From: Planctomycetota bacterium
GTDB taxonomy: Bacteria; Planctomycetota; Planctomycetia; Planctomycetales; Planctomycetaceae
DNA: 9,137 bases
Assembly: GCA_029977045.1 (NCBI GenBank)
Contig: JAPOLP010000173.1
Span: 1 to 9,137, forward strand
Direction: 5' to 3'
A program made the translations under genes and the position numbers. The notes below the pieces were generated by a model, which saw nothing but the letters and a program-made list of their open reading frames with translations, was not told where the DNA came from and searched no databases. Of the stretch, positions 1 to 7,229 are shown one piece after another (the first letter of the stretch is position 1; every line of letters starts with the position of its first letter).

Positions 1-329
1 AGATCGGCGGCGTGCTGCTGGTCAGCGGCGACCGGCACGGAGCCCGGGCGTTCCGCATTCCTCGACCGTCTGGTTTTGCGTTCCACGAGTTCGAGCCCGC
101 GACACTCGGCGGCGTCTCAGGTCCGGCTGGCCTGGTGAAGAACTGCCCCGATCAACTGTTCGGCTACGGCGGACGCGATGCGAACGGTGAGAACTTCGTG
201 GCGTTTGGCGAGTTCACTTTTGATACGTCTGGCGACGAACCGACCGTCACGTTCCGTCTGATTACTCAGTTCGGCGAGATCAAAGAAGAGCTGACTCTGC
301 CTCTTGCTGAGCTGACACCTGGCCGGTGA
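1..329 (+). CDS. phoD: PhoD-like alkaline phosphatase / metallophosphatase, C-terminal fragment
   Basis: This is the 3' end of a gene that enters from the left edge; the frame is open from base 3 and ends at the TGA at 327-329, leaving about 108 residues. The fragment begins IGGVLLVSGDRHGARAF. The GDRH at bases 27-38 matches the late Gly-Asp-x-His metal-ligand motif of the alkaline phosphatase D branch of calcineurin-like phosphoesterases. The following PRPSGF, FEFEPATLGG and GEFTFDT stretches are typical of the C-terminal part of these proteins. Family members are secreted phosphomonoesterases or phosphodiesterases that release phosphate outside the cytoplasm. The nucleophile region and any signal peptide lie outside the window, so activity cannot be judged. 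The gene converges on the minus-strand gene ending at 415, with 85 bases between them and no convincing terminator hairpin. Confidence 0.85.
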   Translation, partial: IGGVLLVSGDRHGARAFRIPRPSGFAFHEFEPATLGGVSGPAGLVKNCPDQLFGYGGRDANGENFVAFGEFTFDTSGDEPTVTFRLITQFGEIKEELTLPLAELTPGR

Positions 330-414
330 TCCAGAGAACGAGGAAGCCGGAAGGCGAAGTAGAAGCTGGCGCAGTTCAGTGCCTCAGCGATGCGCTGCCT
401 GACGAGTACGAAGC

Positions 415-1161
415 TCAATCGGCGACTTTTCGGTATCGCTTCGTTGTAACGACGAGCAGCCCGATCTTTCCCTGTCCGATCCGGCGAACGTTGTCGGCGA
501 AGTCGTGAGCGCCGCCGAAGACGAGAATGCTTACGCCATCGACGCCCAGCATCTGACGGATGACGTGGTCCTCGCGTTTCTCCAGTGACTCGGCGGGAAC
601 GTCGCGAAGGTTTCCATCGACGTCGAACGGGCGTGTCAGTTCGAGCGACTCGTCGTTGTCGGCTGCTCGCACGCGGTCAACAAGCCCTTCGGCCAGCAGT
701 CGCCCCGGCGTGCCGATGCTCAGGACGTTGGGAGATACGAAGAGCTGCTCGTCGTCGTCGGGCAGCCTGAGGCGTCGTTTCCAGAGCCGACTGCACATCT
801 TCTTGAAGTCCGGTTCGACGTCGGGTGTCAGGCTCTCGCGAAAGATCGTTTTGTGTTCTCCGGCGACCAGCCTTTTCAGCAGCGAGTACTGCTCAGCCTG
901 CACCGCTTCGACACCTCGCAGGAACGCGAAGTACTCGGTCGGCGTGCCGCCTTCCGCCTGGAAGTAGGCGTACGGTACCCAGTGCCAGTCCTGGAGATGG
1001 GCGATGACTTGATTGCCTGTTGGTTCGACCGCGACCGTTACCGAATGGACCTCGGGTGACTTCTTCAGCAGGCCAAGAACGGGATGCTCGGCGAGTGTGA
1101 CGGATGGCCAAAGGAAGAACGCTGCGGCAATGCTCACGATGCTGGCGGACGCGTTTGTCAC
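415..1161 (-). CDS. Secreted protein of unknown function, possibly ChaN/Tiki-like
   Basis: The product is 248 residues. The start is a GTG at 1161-1159, the first start codon after an upstream in-frame stop; no strong Shine-Dalgarno is visible, only a weak GGA. Residues 7-24 form a hydrophobic signal-peptide-like segment ending VTLA, although the N-terminal region before it lacks the usual positive charge, so the start is uncertain. I do not firmly recognise the family. Two features recall ChaN/TraB/Tiki-superfamily proteins (haem-binding or metalloprotease-like): an early LQDWHW motif around residues 56-61 after a beta-strand-like stretch, and a late ILVFGGAHDF motif around residues 212-221, each with a histidine after a hydrophobic strand. 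Residues 196-206 (KREDHVIRQML) would be the helix before the second motif. This assignment is inference. The gene follows the FAD oxidoreductase on the same strand, but 172 bases and an inverted repeat separate them, so co-transcription is possible rather than shown. Confidence 0.72.
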   Translation of the reverse strand: MTNASASIVSIAAAFFLWPSVTLAEHPVLGLLKKSPEVHSVTVAVEPTGNQVIAHLQDWHWVPYAYFQAEGGTPTEYFAFLRGVEAVQAEQYSLLKRLVAGEHKTIFRESLTPDVEPDFKKMCSRLWKRRLRLPDDDEQLFVSPNVLSIGTPGRLLAEGLVDRVRAADNDESLELTRPFDVDGNLRDVPAESLEKREDHVIRQMLGVDGVSILVFGGAHDFADNVRRIGQGKIGLLVVTTKRYRKVAD

Positions 1162-1232
1162 TCGGGCGTTTCCGTCGGACTGGGTTGAAGTGGAAACAAG
1201 ACTGGCTACTGAGCCTCAGACGGCAGAGGTAT

Positions 1233-1308
1233 GCGTTGGAGTTCCGGCTTCAGCCGGCGGCTGCGGAGCGACCAGGAATCTCGCCGGCTGAAGCCGGAAC
1301 TCCAACGC
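1233..1308. repeat. REPIN-like inverted repeat with perfect 27-nt arms
   Basis: The left arm 1233-1259 and right arm 1282-1308 are exact reverse complements over 27 bases, separated by 22 bases. Each arm contains its own small hairpin built on CCGGC and GCCGG with a TTCA or TGAA loop (1244-1257 and 1284-1297). Two inverted hairpin units around a short spacer is the architecture of REPIN elements mobilised by RAYT-type transposases. It lies between two minus-strand genes, 25 bases beyond the 3' end of the FAD oxidoreductase and about 70 bases upstream of the next start. In RNA the full arms would form a very stable stem that could affect readthrough. There is no following T-run, so a simple intrinsic terminator is not indicated. 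Confidence 0.85.
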
Positions 1309-1333
1309 GGCAATCAACCTGAAGCTCAGGAAA

Positions 1334-3013
1334 TCAGCTCCACTCGGTTTCGACGCCCTGCTGGCGGATGGACTTCTGGAACTCGTTGAGCAGCGACGGT
1401 GTGGCTCGGATGGCGTGCGGTGACTGATTCTTCTGCAGGGCGAAGCTGACGAGACAGCCAGCGGCCTCGCCGATGCCCCACTCAACAGGATGCAGCCGGT
1501 AGCAACCGCTGGTGACATGCGTCGTGCCGATGTTCTTGCACGCCGGAATCAGATTTTTCATGCGGACTGGCAGTAACGAGCCCAGTGGAATCTGAAACCG
1601 CAGCGATTCGAAGTCGATGTAGTTGTCGCCGCCCGTGCTCGGATGCAGATCGATTGGGTAGCTGCCGACGCCGACGGAATCTGCGAAGACGGCGGCTGTG
1701 ACATCTTTGACGGGTTGGCCGGTGACCTGGCTGCGGTTTTCCTGCCCGACGTGTTCTTCCAGCACGGTAAACTGCGCTTTGATGTGGCGAGATTCTCTTA
1801 CGTAGGGCATCTTCGCGAGGCCGTCTTCGGTGCCCATCAGGTCTGCTCGCAGCCTCAGGCCGGGAAACCCCGTTCCGCCGTCAGGTCGTGGGGCTTCGGT
1901 CTGCAACCAGTAGAGCAGCGACAGGCTGAGTTGTTTCGCGCGACGGACATGCCTGGCGGCTTCCCCGGGTGTGACTCCGACCAGGTTGCCAAGGAAATAG
2001 TCGTTCTGTGGCCAGTTGATGAGGCTGATGTCGCTGTCGAACCGACCGGGCTCGAACAACGTGTCGTCGATCATTCGCCGGTACGTCCAGAGATTGAGAA
2101 CTCCGTTGACAGACTTGCCGCCGTCCGGGTCGAAGGCGAGTCGTTTCGGGGCTCCCGTTCGCGGGTGTGTGTACGTGAAATCGAGAAGTCGGCCTGGCCA
2201 CGCTGGCGACATCTGCGGCACGAAGTCCTGCCAGAAGGCGTACTCGTCAGGACGATCAATCGTGTGGTTCTCGCCAGCGAGGTGATCGACGGCGAAGCAC
2301 ATCGTGAAGGCCTGCTGGTTCTCCGGGTTGGCTGTCTCGGCGGCGTGGAGTTCGCGTGTTTCCGACCGGGCTTCCGAACCCGTGACGAATTCTGTTCCGG
2401 TCAGTGGCAGCAGGTCGCCGAGTTCCGTCGCGTCGACAAAGTACAGTCCGCGCAGGATGCGAGTGTCTCCGGACTTTGTGGAACGCACAGTGACGGCCTT
2501 TACGCTGTCGCCCTCGACATCAGCAGATACGGGAACGTGTTCCCGGAGCAGGACGAGTTGCCCGGTCGCCAGGAACGGAGCGAGCCAGTCTTCGAGCACG
2601 GCAAGCGAAACACGCGGCTCGGCGCAGAGCCGGGAGACGTTGCCGTTGCCGGGGTTGAGAGTGGGATTCCGGCGAGCCGAATCGGTCAGCGGATAATGCT
2701 TGCGGTAGTGCTGACGAATCCGTGATCGGAGTTGCCGATACGACTGATTGGCTCCAGCGGTTTCGATCCAGCGATGCTCGTCCGGCGGAACTCCCTGGCT
2801 GGTGAGTTGCCCGCCGATCCAGTCGGACTCTTCCGTCATCACGACGGTCAGGCCGTTCCGGAGCGCCGCGATCGCCGCGGCGCAGCCGCCGAGACTTCCG
2901 CCGACGATGACGATGTCCCGGCTGAGTTCTGACTCTGTAGCTCGGGCGAGTCCGGAATACACAAGAGGCGAGGCGGCGATGGCAGAAACGAAATGGCGCC
3001 GGCTGAGATTCAT
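1334..3013 (-). CDS. Tat-exported FAD-dependent oxidoreductase
   Basis: The product is 559 residues with an ATG start at 3013-3011 and only a weak GGA-type ribosome site. The N-terminus MNLSRRHFVSAIAASPL carries a twin-arginine motif (SRRHFV, residues 4-9) followed by a hydrophobic stretch to about residue 25, indicating folded export with cofactor bound. A dinucleotide-binding beta-alpha-beta fold follows at residues 33-47 (DIVIVGGSLGGCAAA), then an ESDWIGGQLTSQG segment (62-74) and a second FAD-contact motif FVDATELGDLLPL (192-204). The C-terminal part contains ACKNIGTTHVTSGCYRLHP and GIGEAAG, the usual closing FAD-binding region of the FAD_oxidored (PF12831-type) family. The protein appears complete. 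The substrate is unknown; the fold supports a redox reaction outside the cytoplasm but nothing here names the compound. It starts 87 bases after the PPC-domain gene and is probably co-transcribed with it. A long open frame on the opposite strand here is a GC-driven shadow. Confidence 0.93.
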   Translation of the reverse strand: MNLSRRHFVSAIAASPLVYSGLARATESELSRDIVIVGGSLGGCAAAIAALRNGLTVVMTEESDWIGGQLTSQGVPPDEHRWIETAGANQSYRQLRSRIRQHYRKHYPLTDSARRNPTLNPGNGNVSRLCAEPRVSLAVLEDWLAPFLATGQLVLLREHVPVSADVEGDSVKAVTVRSTKSGDTRILRGLYFVDATELGDLLPLTGTEFVTGSEARSETRELHAAETANPENQQAFTMCFAVDHLAGENHTIDRPDEYAFWQDFVPQMSPAWPGRLLDFTYTHPRTGAPKRLAFDPDGGKSVNGVLNLWTYRRMIDDTLFEPGRFDSDISLINWPQNDYFLGNLVGVTPGEAARHVRRAKQLSLSLLYWLQTEAPRPDGGTGFPGLRLRADLMGTEDGLAKMPYVRESRHIKAQFTVLEEHVGQENRSQVTGQPVKDVTAAVFADSVGVGSYPIDLHPSTGGDNYIDFESLRFQIPLGSLLPVRMKNLIPACKNIGTTHVTSGCYRLHPVEWGIGEAAGCLVSFALQKNQSPHAIRATPSLLNEFQKSIRQQGVETEWS

Positions 3014-3100
3014 CGTTGTTCCGTCTGCAGTTGTTCGCTGACAGGCAGCGAGGTGTCAGGAGTCGGGCAAGCACCGAAGACGCCAGCCTGCGGAGACTTG

Positions 3101-5455
3101 TCAGTTGTGGCGAATGGAGACCGGGCATTCGGCGGTGACCGGCTGGCCTCGTTCGTCCTTCATACTGGCCTGCAGAGTCAGCGGCATGTTGAACGGACCG
3201 GCGTCGTCCGAGCTGATCGTCAGCGTGAGCGTGCCGCCACCGGAATTGGCTGGGACTTCGGTGATGCTTGCCTGCCAGCCCGTGATATGCGCCGGGCCGG
3301 TGAGCTGCACCGTGACGGGGCCGGTCAGGCCGGAGCCACGAGCGACTTTGAATGGCAGCTCGACGGTGCCGCTGGTGGAAATCGAAATCGCGGGCTGCGA
3401 CGTCTCGATGCTCAGCCGTGTCGGATCGACGAGCACGATGATCTGATCGTCCTGTGCTTCCGAGGAGTAGCTCACACGGTGTTGCTGTCCGGCTTCGTCC
3501 TCGACAAACGCCGACGCCATCAGGCAGGTGCGGCTGGTCCGACCGACTTCCATCCACGGCGGCAGAGCGACGGTGAAGTCAAAGCTCGATTCGCCAGGGG
3601 GCACGATGACTTTCTGCCCGGTGACTCCCTGCAGATGTCGATTTTGCCGGTCGGCGAGTTCGATTTCGATCGGCCCGTCGAAGTCACCGCGATCAATCTC
3701 GTACGACCGGGTAAACGTGCTGCCGCGTGCTCCGTACTTCGTCTCAAAGGGAGCGTAAAACTTGAACGGCGTCGCCACGGACACGCAGAGTGCCAGACCG
3801 TCGATTGCTGGCTCGCCGAAGTCCGTCGCGAAGACTGCCTCGGCTTCGATCGGTGATTCGGCATCAACGGCTTTGCCGATGATCCGCAATTCGGCCAGTC
3901 CCAGCGGCGACTTGTCGACAGCCTTGAAGACGATCTGCGTGTCATTGCGGTTCTTTGCGATTGTCGTCCCTTCAACGGTGACGCCTTCGGGCAGGCCCTC
4001 GACTGAGAGTTCAATCGGTCCGGACCAGCCCGACGAACGATCGACGACGATCTTCAGTTTCGTCTCACCGCCTCGATCGACGGTCACGCTGTCCGCCGGC
4101 AGTGACAGCTCGAACGCCTCGCTCGTCAGCTCGGTGACCGACAGCCGGTACGCGAAGTCGTCGCCGCCACGTGATCCGAGTTCGTCGCGAAGCTGCACGG
4201 CGAACGTGCCGTCAGCGGGTGCTTTCCAGAGCAGCCGGGAATCGGCGGTTCCGTTTCCGGCGTCGTTGTTTGTGGCCAGTTGCTTGCCGGTCGCATCGAC
4301 GATGGCGAGTTCTGAATCGAGTCGGGAGCCGAGTCGCTCGGCGGCCACGTTGAACAACAAACGCTGGTCCTTCTTCGCGGAGAAGCTCCAGCAATCGACA
4401 TCGCCAGCCTTGCCGATTCGCCCGTTGCAGATGACTGGCAGCGTCGTCACTCGCGGAGCCCCCACTGTCGAGACCTCGTCGTTGGGTTCCTGTTCGAGCA
4501 GTTCTTCAACGTCGCCAACGGTCAGCAGAACCGGGTTCGACAGCGGCTCGATTTGCCAGACGACGAAATCGGCAGTTGCGTCTGCGAGGCTGACAGAACT
4601 TGTCGCCGCAGGCAGCGAGGCACCGGACAGGGCGAGCTGCACACTGCCGGCCCGCCGACCGCCTAGCGGGTAGACCGAGCGGACATACGGCCCCTTGCGG
4701 ATCGTCAGGCGGTAGACGTAATGCTGCAGGCCGCCGAACTCGATGTCATGGATGCGGCACTCGTACGTACCCGCTTCCGGAGCGGTGAACGCAACGAACG
4801 AATCGGTGCCGAACGCGTCAACGTTTTCAGCAATTGGCTGGCCGTTTGGGCCGCGAATCTCGATGCGTGAATCCAGTGGCGAACCGAGCCGCGCGGCCAT
4901 GACTTCGCAGGTCAGCGTTTCGCCTTTCTGAGCCTCGAACGTCCAGATGTCGACGTCTTCTCGCGGGAAGATACGACCGTTAATCGTGACCGGCAGAGTG
5001 ACATGCTCGGGAATCGGCTGGCCGTCGATTTCGTGTTCGATGACTTCGGGCAGGTCACCGACGACGAACTTCATGCGTGGCGTGACGCCCTGCGACGTCC
5101 AGACGCGCCAGTGCCGCAGTCCGAGTCCGGCGTTTTCGTCGATCGTCACGCTGCCGAGGTAATCCTGCGGGTAGTCTTCTTTCCGCTGCGAGGCCGGCAT
5201 CGGAATGACCGGCCCTTCAAACCAGGTCGTCGTTGTTCGCTCAATTCGCGGCGTGGCCGAGACGCCTTCGCCGGTCATCAGAAACGAGCAGCCTTCGTGC
5301 AGATAGTGGCCGCCGACGAGAAACTCGACGGTCTGGCCTCGCTGGCCACCGGCAGGGAAGACATAGCTGACATGCGGCAGTTCCGCCTGCAGTGATGACT
5401 GGCGGAACAGACAGGCAACGGCAAGTACGGTCAGGACGATGGCACTTCGGAACAC
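3101..5455 (-). CDS. Secreted protein with two PPC (pre-peptidase C-terminal) domains
   Basis: The product is 784 residues. A GTG start at 5455-5453 is chosen because an AGGAG lies 7 bases upstream and a good signal peptide follows (positive residue at position 3, hydrophobic core to about 16, likely cleavage after LQA at about residue 24). Residues 26-135 form a beta-rich, Ig-like N-terminal region (YVFPAGGQRGQTVEFLVGG). Two PPC-type beta-sandwich domains follow. The first spans about 150-252, with GRIFPREDVDIWTFEAQKGE and RLGSPLDSRIEI. The second spans about 320-441, opening with the typical EQEPNDE and containing GDVDCWSFSAKK and RLGSRLDSELAI. The remaining residues to 784 look like further Ig-like beta modules. 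No catalytic motif or membrane anchor was seen, so a binding or structural role outside the cytoplasm is most likely. The gene is first in the minus-strand block, ahead of the FAD oxidoreductase, and is divergent from hpt. Gene order suggests a shared job with the oxidoreductase, but this is inference. Confidence 0.92.
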   Translation of the reverse strand: MFRSAIVLTVLAVACLFRQSSLQAELPHVSYVFPAGGQRGQTVEFLVGGHYLHEGCSFLMTGEGVSATPRIERTTTTWFEGPVIPMPASQRKEDYPQDYLGSVTIDENAGLGLRHWRVWTSQGVTPRMKFVVGDLPEVIEHEIDGQPIPEHVTLPVTINGRIFPREDVDIWTFEAQKGETLTCEVMAARLGSPLDSRIEIRGPNGQPIAENVDAFGTDSFVAFTAPEAGTYECRIHDIEFGGLQHYVYRLTIRKGPYVRSVYPLGGRRAGSVQLALSGASLPAATSSVSLADATADFVVWQIEPLSNPVLLTVGDVEELLEQEPNDEVSTVGAPRVTTLPVICNGRIGKAGDVDCWSFSAKKDQRLLFNVAAERLGSRLDSELAIVDATGKQLATNNDAGNGTADSRLLWKAPADGTFAVQLRDELGSRGGDDFAYRLSVTELTSEAFELSLPADSVTVDRGGETKLKIVVDRSSGWSGPIELSVEGLPEGVTVEGTTIAKNRNDTQIVFKAVDKSPLGLAELRIIGKAVDAESPIEAEAVFATDFGEPAIDGLALCVSVATPFKFYAPFETKYGARGSTFTRSYEIDRGDFDGPIEIELADRQNRHLQGVTGQKVIVPPGESSFDFTVALPPWMEVGRTSRTCLMASAFVEDEAGQQHRVSYSSEAQDDQIIVLVDPTRLSIETSQPAISISTSGTVELPFKVARGSGLTGPVTVQLTGPAHITGWQASITEVPANSGGGTLTLTISSDDAGPFNMPLTLQASMKDERGQPVTAECPVSIRHN

Positions 5456-5462
5456 GATGTGA

Positions 5463-5467
5463 CTCCT
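5463..5467 (-). promoter_or_regulatory. Ribosome binding site for the PPC-domain gene
   Basis: On the minus strand this reads AGGAG, 7 bases before the GTG at 5455. It is a near-ideal Shine-Dalgarno and decides the unusual GTG start over any internal ATG. Confidence 0.8.
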
Positions 5468-5484
5468 GGAGTTCAGTATCTGCG

Positions 5485-5536
5485 GTAGCTACCGTCGCCA
5501 GACGGTGGTCATCCACGCTCTGGCGAGCGTAGCTAC
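5485..5536. repeat. REPIN-like pair of inverted 24-nt hairpin units
   Basis: Two 24-base units, 5485-5508 and the reverse complement of 5513-5536, flank the 4-base spacer TCAT. Both read GTAGCTAC, then two variable bases, then TCGCCAGA, two variable bases, then GTGG. Each unit folds into a 6-bp stem with a GCCA tetraloop (5491-5506 on the left; 5515-5530 on the right, where the plus strand shows TGGC). The variable bases are CG and CG on the left and GC and GC on the right, so all four differences fall in two base pairs and keep the stem intact. The element lies in the divergent region between the PPC gene and hpt, 18 bases above the PPC Shine-Dalgarno, and would be part of that gene's leader or promoter region. 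No RAYT transposase gene is in the window. The rest of the gap (5537-5650) shows only a weak 5-bp hairpin at 5586-5602. Confidence 0.88.
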
Positions 5537-5650
5537 GAAGTTTTCCAGCAGAGTTCAGTGTTGAGAATGTCGGATCACTTCGCAACGCGAGCTTCAGTCG
5601 CGAACCTTCCCCGCGATCCGCAGGTTTGCAGTGCGGCCAGAGAGAGTCCA

Positions 5651-5654
5651 GGAG
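5651..5654 (+). promoter_or_regulatory. Ribosome binding site for hpt
   Basis: GGAG lies 5 bases before the ATG at 5660. It supports starting hpt there rather than at the upstream in-frame start at 5558, which would add 34 residues that do not resemble the family. Confidence 0.8.
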
Positions 5655-5659
5655 CCGGA

Positions 5660-6178
5660 ATGCGACGACTGATCGAACATGATGCGATTGAGCAGCGGGT
5701 CTCCGAGCTGGGAGCCGAACTGTCCGAAATCTACCGGGGTAAGGACCTGACTGTCGTTGGGGTTCTGACCGGCTGCATGTTGTTTATGGCCGACCTGGTG
5801 CGAGCGATCGACGTCCCGCATCGGATCGGCGTCGTTCATGCGTCGAGTTATCGCGGTCGGTCGACTCGCCCCGGCGAACTGGCTCTCGACACTCAGTTGC
5901 TGCCGGACATCCGAGGCCGCGACGTGCTGATCGTCGATGACATCTTCGACACCGGCAACACGCTGTCGCACCTGGTCGAAGCTCTGCAGTCCGCCGGCCC
6001 GAACAGCATCCGCACCGCGGCACTGCTGTTGAAAGAAGGGCGAGCGGAAGTCGAGATGCGTCCCGACTTCTCCGGTTTCACGATCCCGGACGTCTTTGTT
6101 GTCGGGTACGGCCTCGATTACAACGACGACTATCGGCATTTGCCGTTTATCGGCGCGCTGGACGAGTCGGAACTGTAG
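5660..6178 (+). CDS. hpt: Hypoxanthine phosphoribosyltransferase
   Basis: The product is 172 residues, a normal length for bacterial HPRT. It salvages purines by transferring the phosphoribosyl group of PRPP to hypoxanthine (often also guanine), giving IMP or GMP in the cytoplasm. Visible hallmarks are the GVLTGCMLFMADL segment (residues 34-46), the flexible-loop ASSY motif (61-64), the PRPP-binding signature VLIVDDIFDTGNTL (89-102) with its paired aspartates D93 and D94, and the C-terminal VVGYGLDYNDDYRHLPFIG (147-165), which carries the base-binding aromatic and metal-binding acidic residues. The start is set by the GGAG site and by family length. The gene is divergent from the PPC gene and is followed, after 185 bases, by parA on the same strand. 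A candidate promoter in that gap suggests separate transcription. No terminator hairpin was found after the TAG. Confidence 0.96.
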   Translation: MRRLIEHDAIEQRVSELGAELSEIYRGKDLTVVGVLTGCMLFMADLVRAIDVPHRIGVVHASSYRGRSTRPGELALDTQLLPDIRGRDVLIVDDIFDTGNTLSHLVEALQSAGPNSIRTAALLLKEGRAEVEMRPDFSGFTIPDVFVVGYGLDYNDDYRHLPFIGALDESEL

Positions 6179-6248
6179 GGCAGGCGGGATTCTGGCTGGG
6201 GTGCTATGGCCTGGCCGACCGTCAGCGACTCCACTGTGCGGTCCGTCT

Positions 6249-6277
6249 TTCCTGAGTTTTCCCGACGCGGCTATACT
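6249..6277 (+). promoter_or_regulatory. Candidate sigma-70 promoter for parA
   Basis: A TATACT at 6272-6277 matches the -10 consensus at five of six bases. A weak -35 candidate, TTCCTG, sits 17 bases upstream at 6249-6254. The predicted transcript would have a leader of about 80 bases before the ATG at 6364. The -35 match is poor, so this is tentative. Nothing else is recognisable in the 6179-6363 gap. Confidence 0.35.
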
Positions 6278-6348
6278 CGCCGGCACGACTGAAAGCTCGC
6301 GGGATTCGCTGACCAGACCCGTTCAGATTTGATGATCAGACTTTGCGT

Positions 6349-6357
6349 GAGGAAGGG
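6349..6357 (+). promoter_or_regulatory. Ribosome binding site for parA
   Basis: The purine-rich GAGGAAGGG ends 6 bases before the ATG at 6364. It fixes the start at MRTIAVMNQKGG, the normal ParA N-terminus, rather than at the upstream TTG at 6343. Confidence 0.8.
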
Positions 6358-6363
6358 ACTCCG

Positions 6364-7200
6364 ATGCGCACGATTGCTGTGATGAACCAGAAAGGTGGCG
6401 TCGGAAAGACGACCAGCAGCGTCAATGTGGCGGCGGGGCTCGCTGTCGCCGGGAAAAAAGTGCTGCTCGTCGACCTCGACCCGCAGGGGCACGGTTCGCT
6501 GCACCTGGGCGTCGAAGCGGTCGGCGATATCCCAACGATTTACGACGTCTTTACCGGGCACAAACCGCTGAGTGCCGTGCGGCATCTGGTTGCTGAGAAC
6601 CTGTGGGTCGCGCCGTCGAACGTCGATCTAGCCGCCGCGTAACTCGAACTCGTCGACGCTCCCAACCGCGAGATCGTGCTCCGCGACGCGCTGCGGAAGC
6701 TCGCTGAGACGGAAGCATTCGACTATGTCATCATGGACTGCCCGCCTTCGCTCGGCGTGCTGACGATCAATGCCCTGACCGCCGCGACCGAGGTCTTCAT
6801 CCCGCTGCAGCCACACTTCTTTGCACTGCAGGGCCTCTCGAAGCTGCTTTCGACAACGGCACTCGTCCGCAGCCGGCTGAACCGCAGCCTGCGCGTGACG
6901 GGCATCATGCTCTGCCTGTACGAGACCGGAACGCGGCTGGCCGCCGACGTCTGCGACGATCTGAACGACTTCCTGAGCCGCAGCGATTCTGACATGCCCT
7001 GGGCCGACGCACGGATCTTCGAGTCGAAGATCCGCCGCAACATCAAGCTGGCCGAAGCTCCGAGCTATGGCCAGTCGATCTTCGACTACGCCGAAAAGTG
7101 CCCCGGTGCCGAGGACTACGGCAACCTCGTCAACGAAGTGCTGGCGATGGAGCAGGCAGCGGCGGTGCCGTCAGTCGTTTCTCTGCCTCGGGCCGCCTGA
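6364..7200 (+). pseudogene. parA: ParA/Soj-family ATPase interrupted by an in-frame TAA
   Basis: The reading frame runs from 6364 to the TGA at 7200 (279 codons), with a single TAA at codon 93. Residues 1-92 contain the deviant Walker A motif KGGVGKTT (10-17) and VDLDPQG (36-42). After the stop, the same frame continues with LELVDAPNREIVLRDAL, Walker B YVIMDCPPSLG (121-131), TINALTA, the helix with FFALQGLSKLL, and RRNIKLAEAPSYGQ near the C-terminus. Together these make a full-length ParA/Soj ATPase of the chromosome-segregation type, which binds DNA non-specifically and is driven by ParB. The family usually reads LA(G/A)AELEL at the break, so a Glu codon GAA has probably become TAA by one G-to-T change. 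The two halves separate Walker A from Walker B, so neither should work alone. The nearest restart is a GTG at 6676 without a clear ribosome site. Alternatives are a sequencing error, a real recent nonsense mutation, or readthrough. No parB gene is in the window. Confidence 0.9.
6640..6642 (+). other. Premature ochre stop codon within parA
   Basis: The bases read GCG-TAA-CTC in the parA frame. Reading frame and ParA similarity are uninterrupted on both sides, so this is a point substitution rather than a frameshift. Confidence 0.93.
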
Positions 7201-7229
7201 CAAGCAAGCCAGGTCTCTCTCGATTCCGT

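Noticed and set aside
330..414. Terminator between the convergent phosphatase and the 415-1161 gene
   Set aside because: No stable stem followed by a T-run could be found on either strand.
1233..1308. CRISPR array or intrinsic terminator
   Set aside because: There are only two arms in inverted, not direct, orientation, and no T-run follows the stem.
1643..2725. A 360-codon plus-strand open frame antisense to the FAD oxidoreductase
   Set aside because: The minus strand encodes a well-motifed enzyme over this span; the plus-strand product has no recognisable domain, signal or ribosome site.
2520..3557. A 345-codon minus-strand open frame overlapping the FAD oxidoreductase and PPC genes in another frame
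   Set aside because: It overlaps two better-supported genes and its product is Arg/Ser-rich out-of-frame translation.
2993..4673. Overlapping plus-strand open frames of 287 and 303 codons antisense to the PPC gene
   Set aside because: No domain or start signal; typical GC-rich shadows of the minus-strand coding sequence.
5558..5659. N-terminal extension of hpt by 34 residues
   Set aside because: The extra residues do not resemble HPRT, and the GGAG before the ATG at 5660 gives the normal family length.
6676..7200. The second half of parA as an independent gene starting at GTG 6676
   Set aside because: It has no Walker A motif and no convincing ribosome site, and it continues the same frame and family as the first half.
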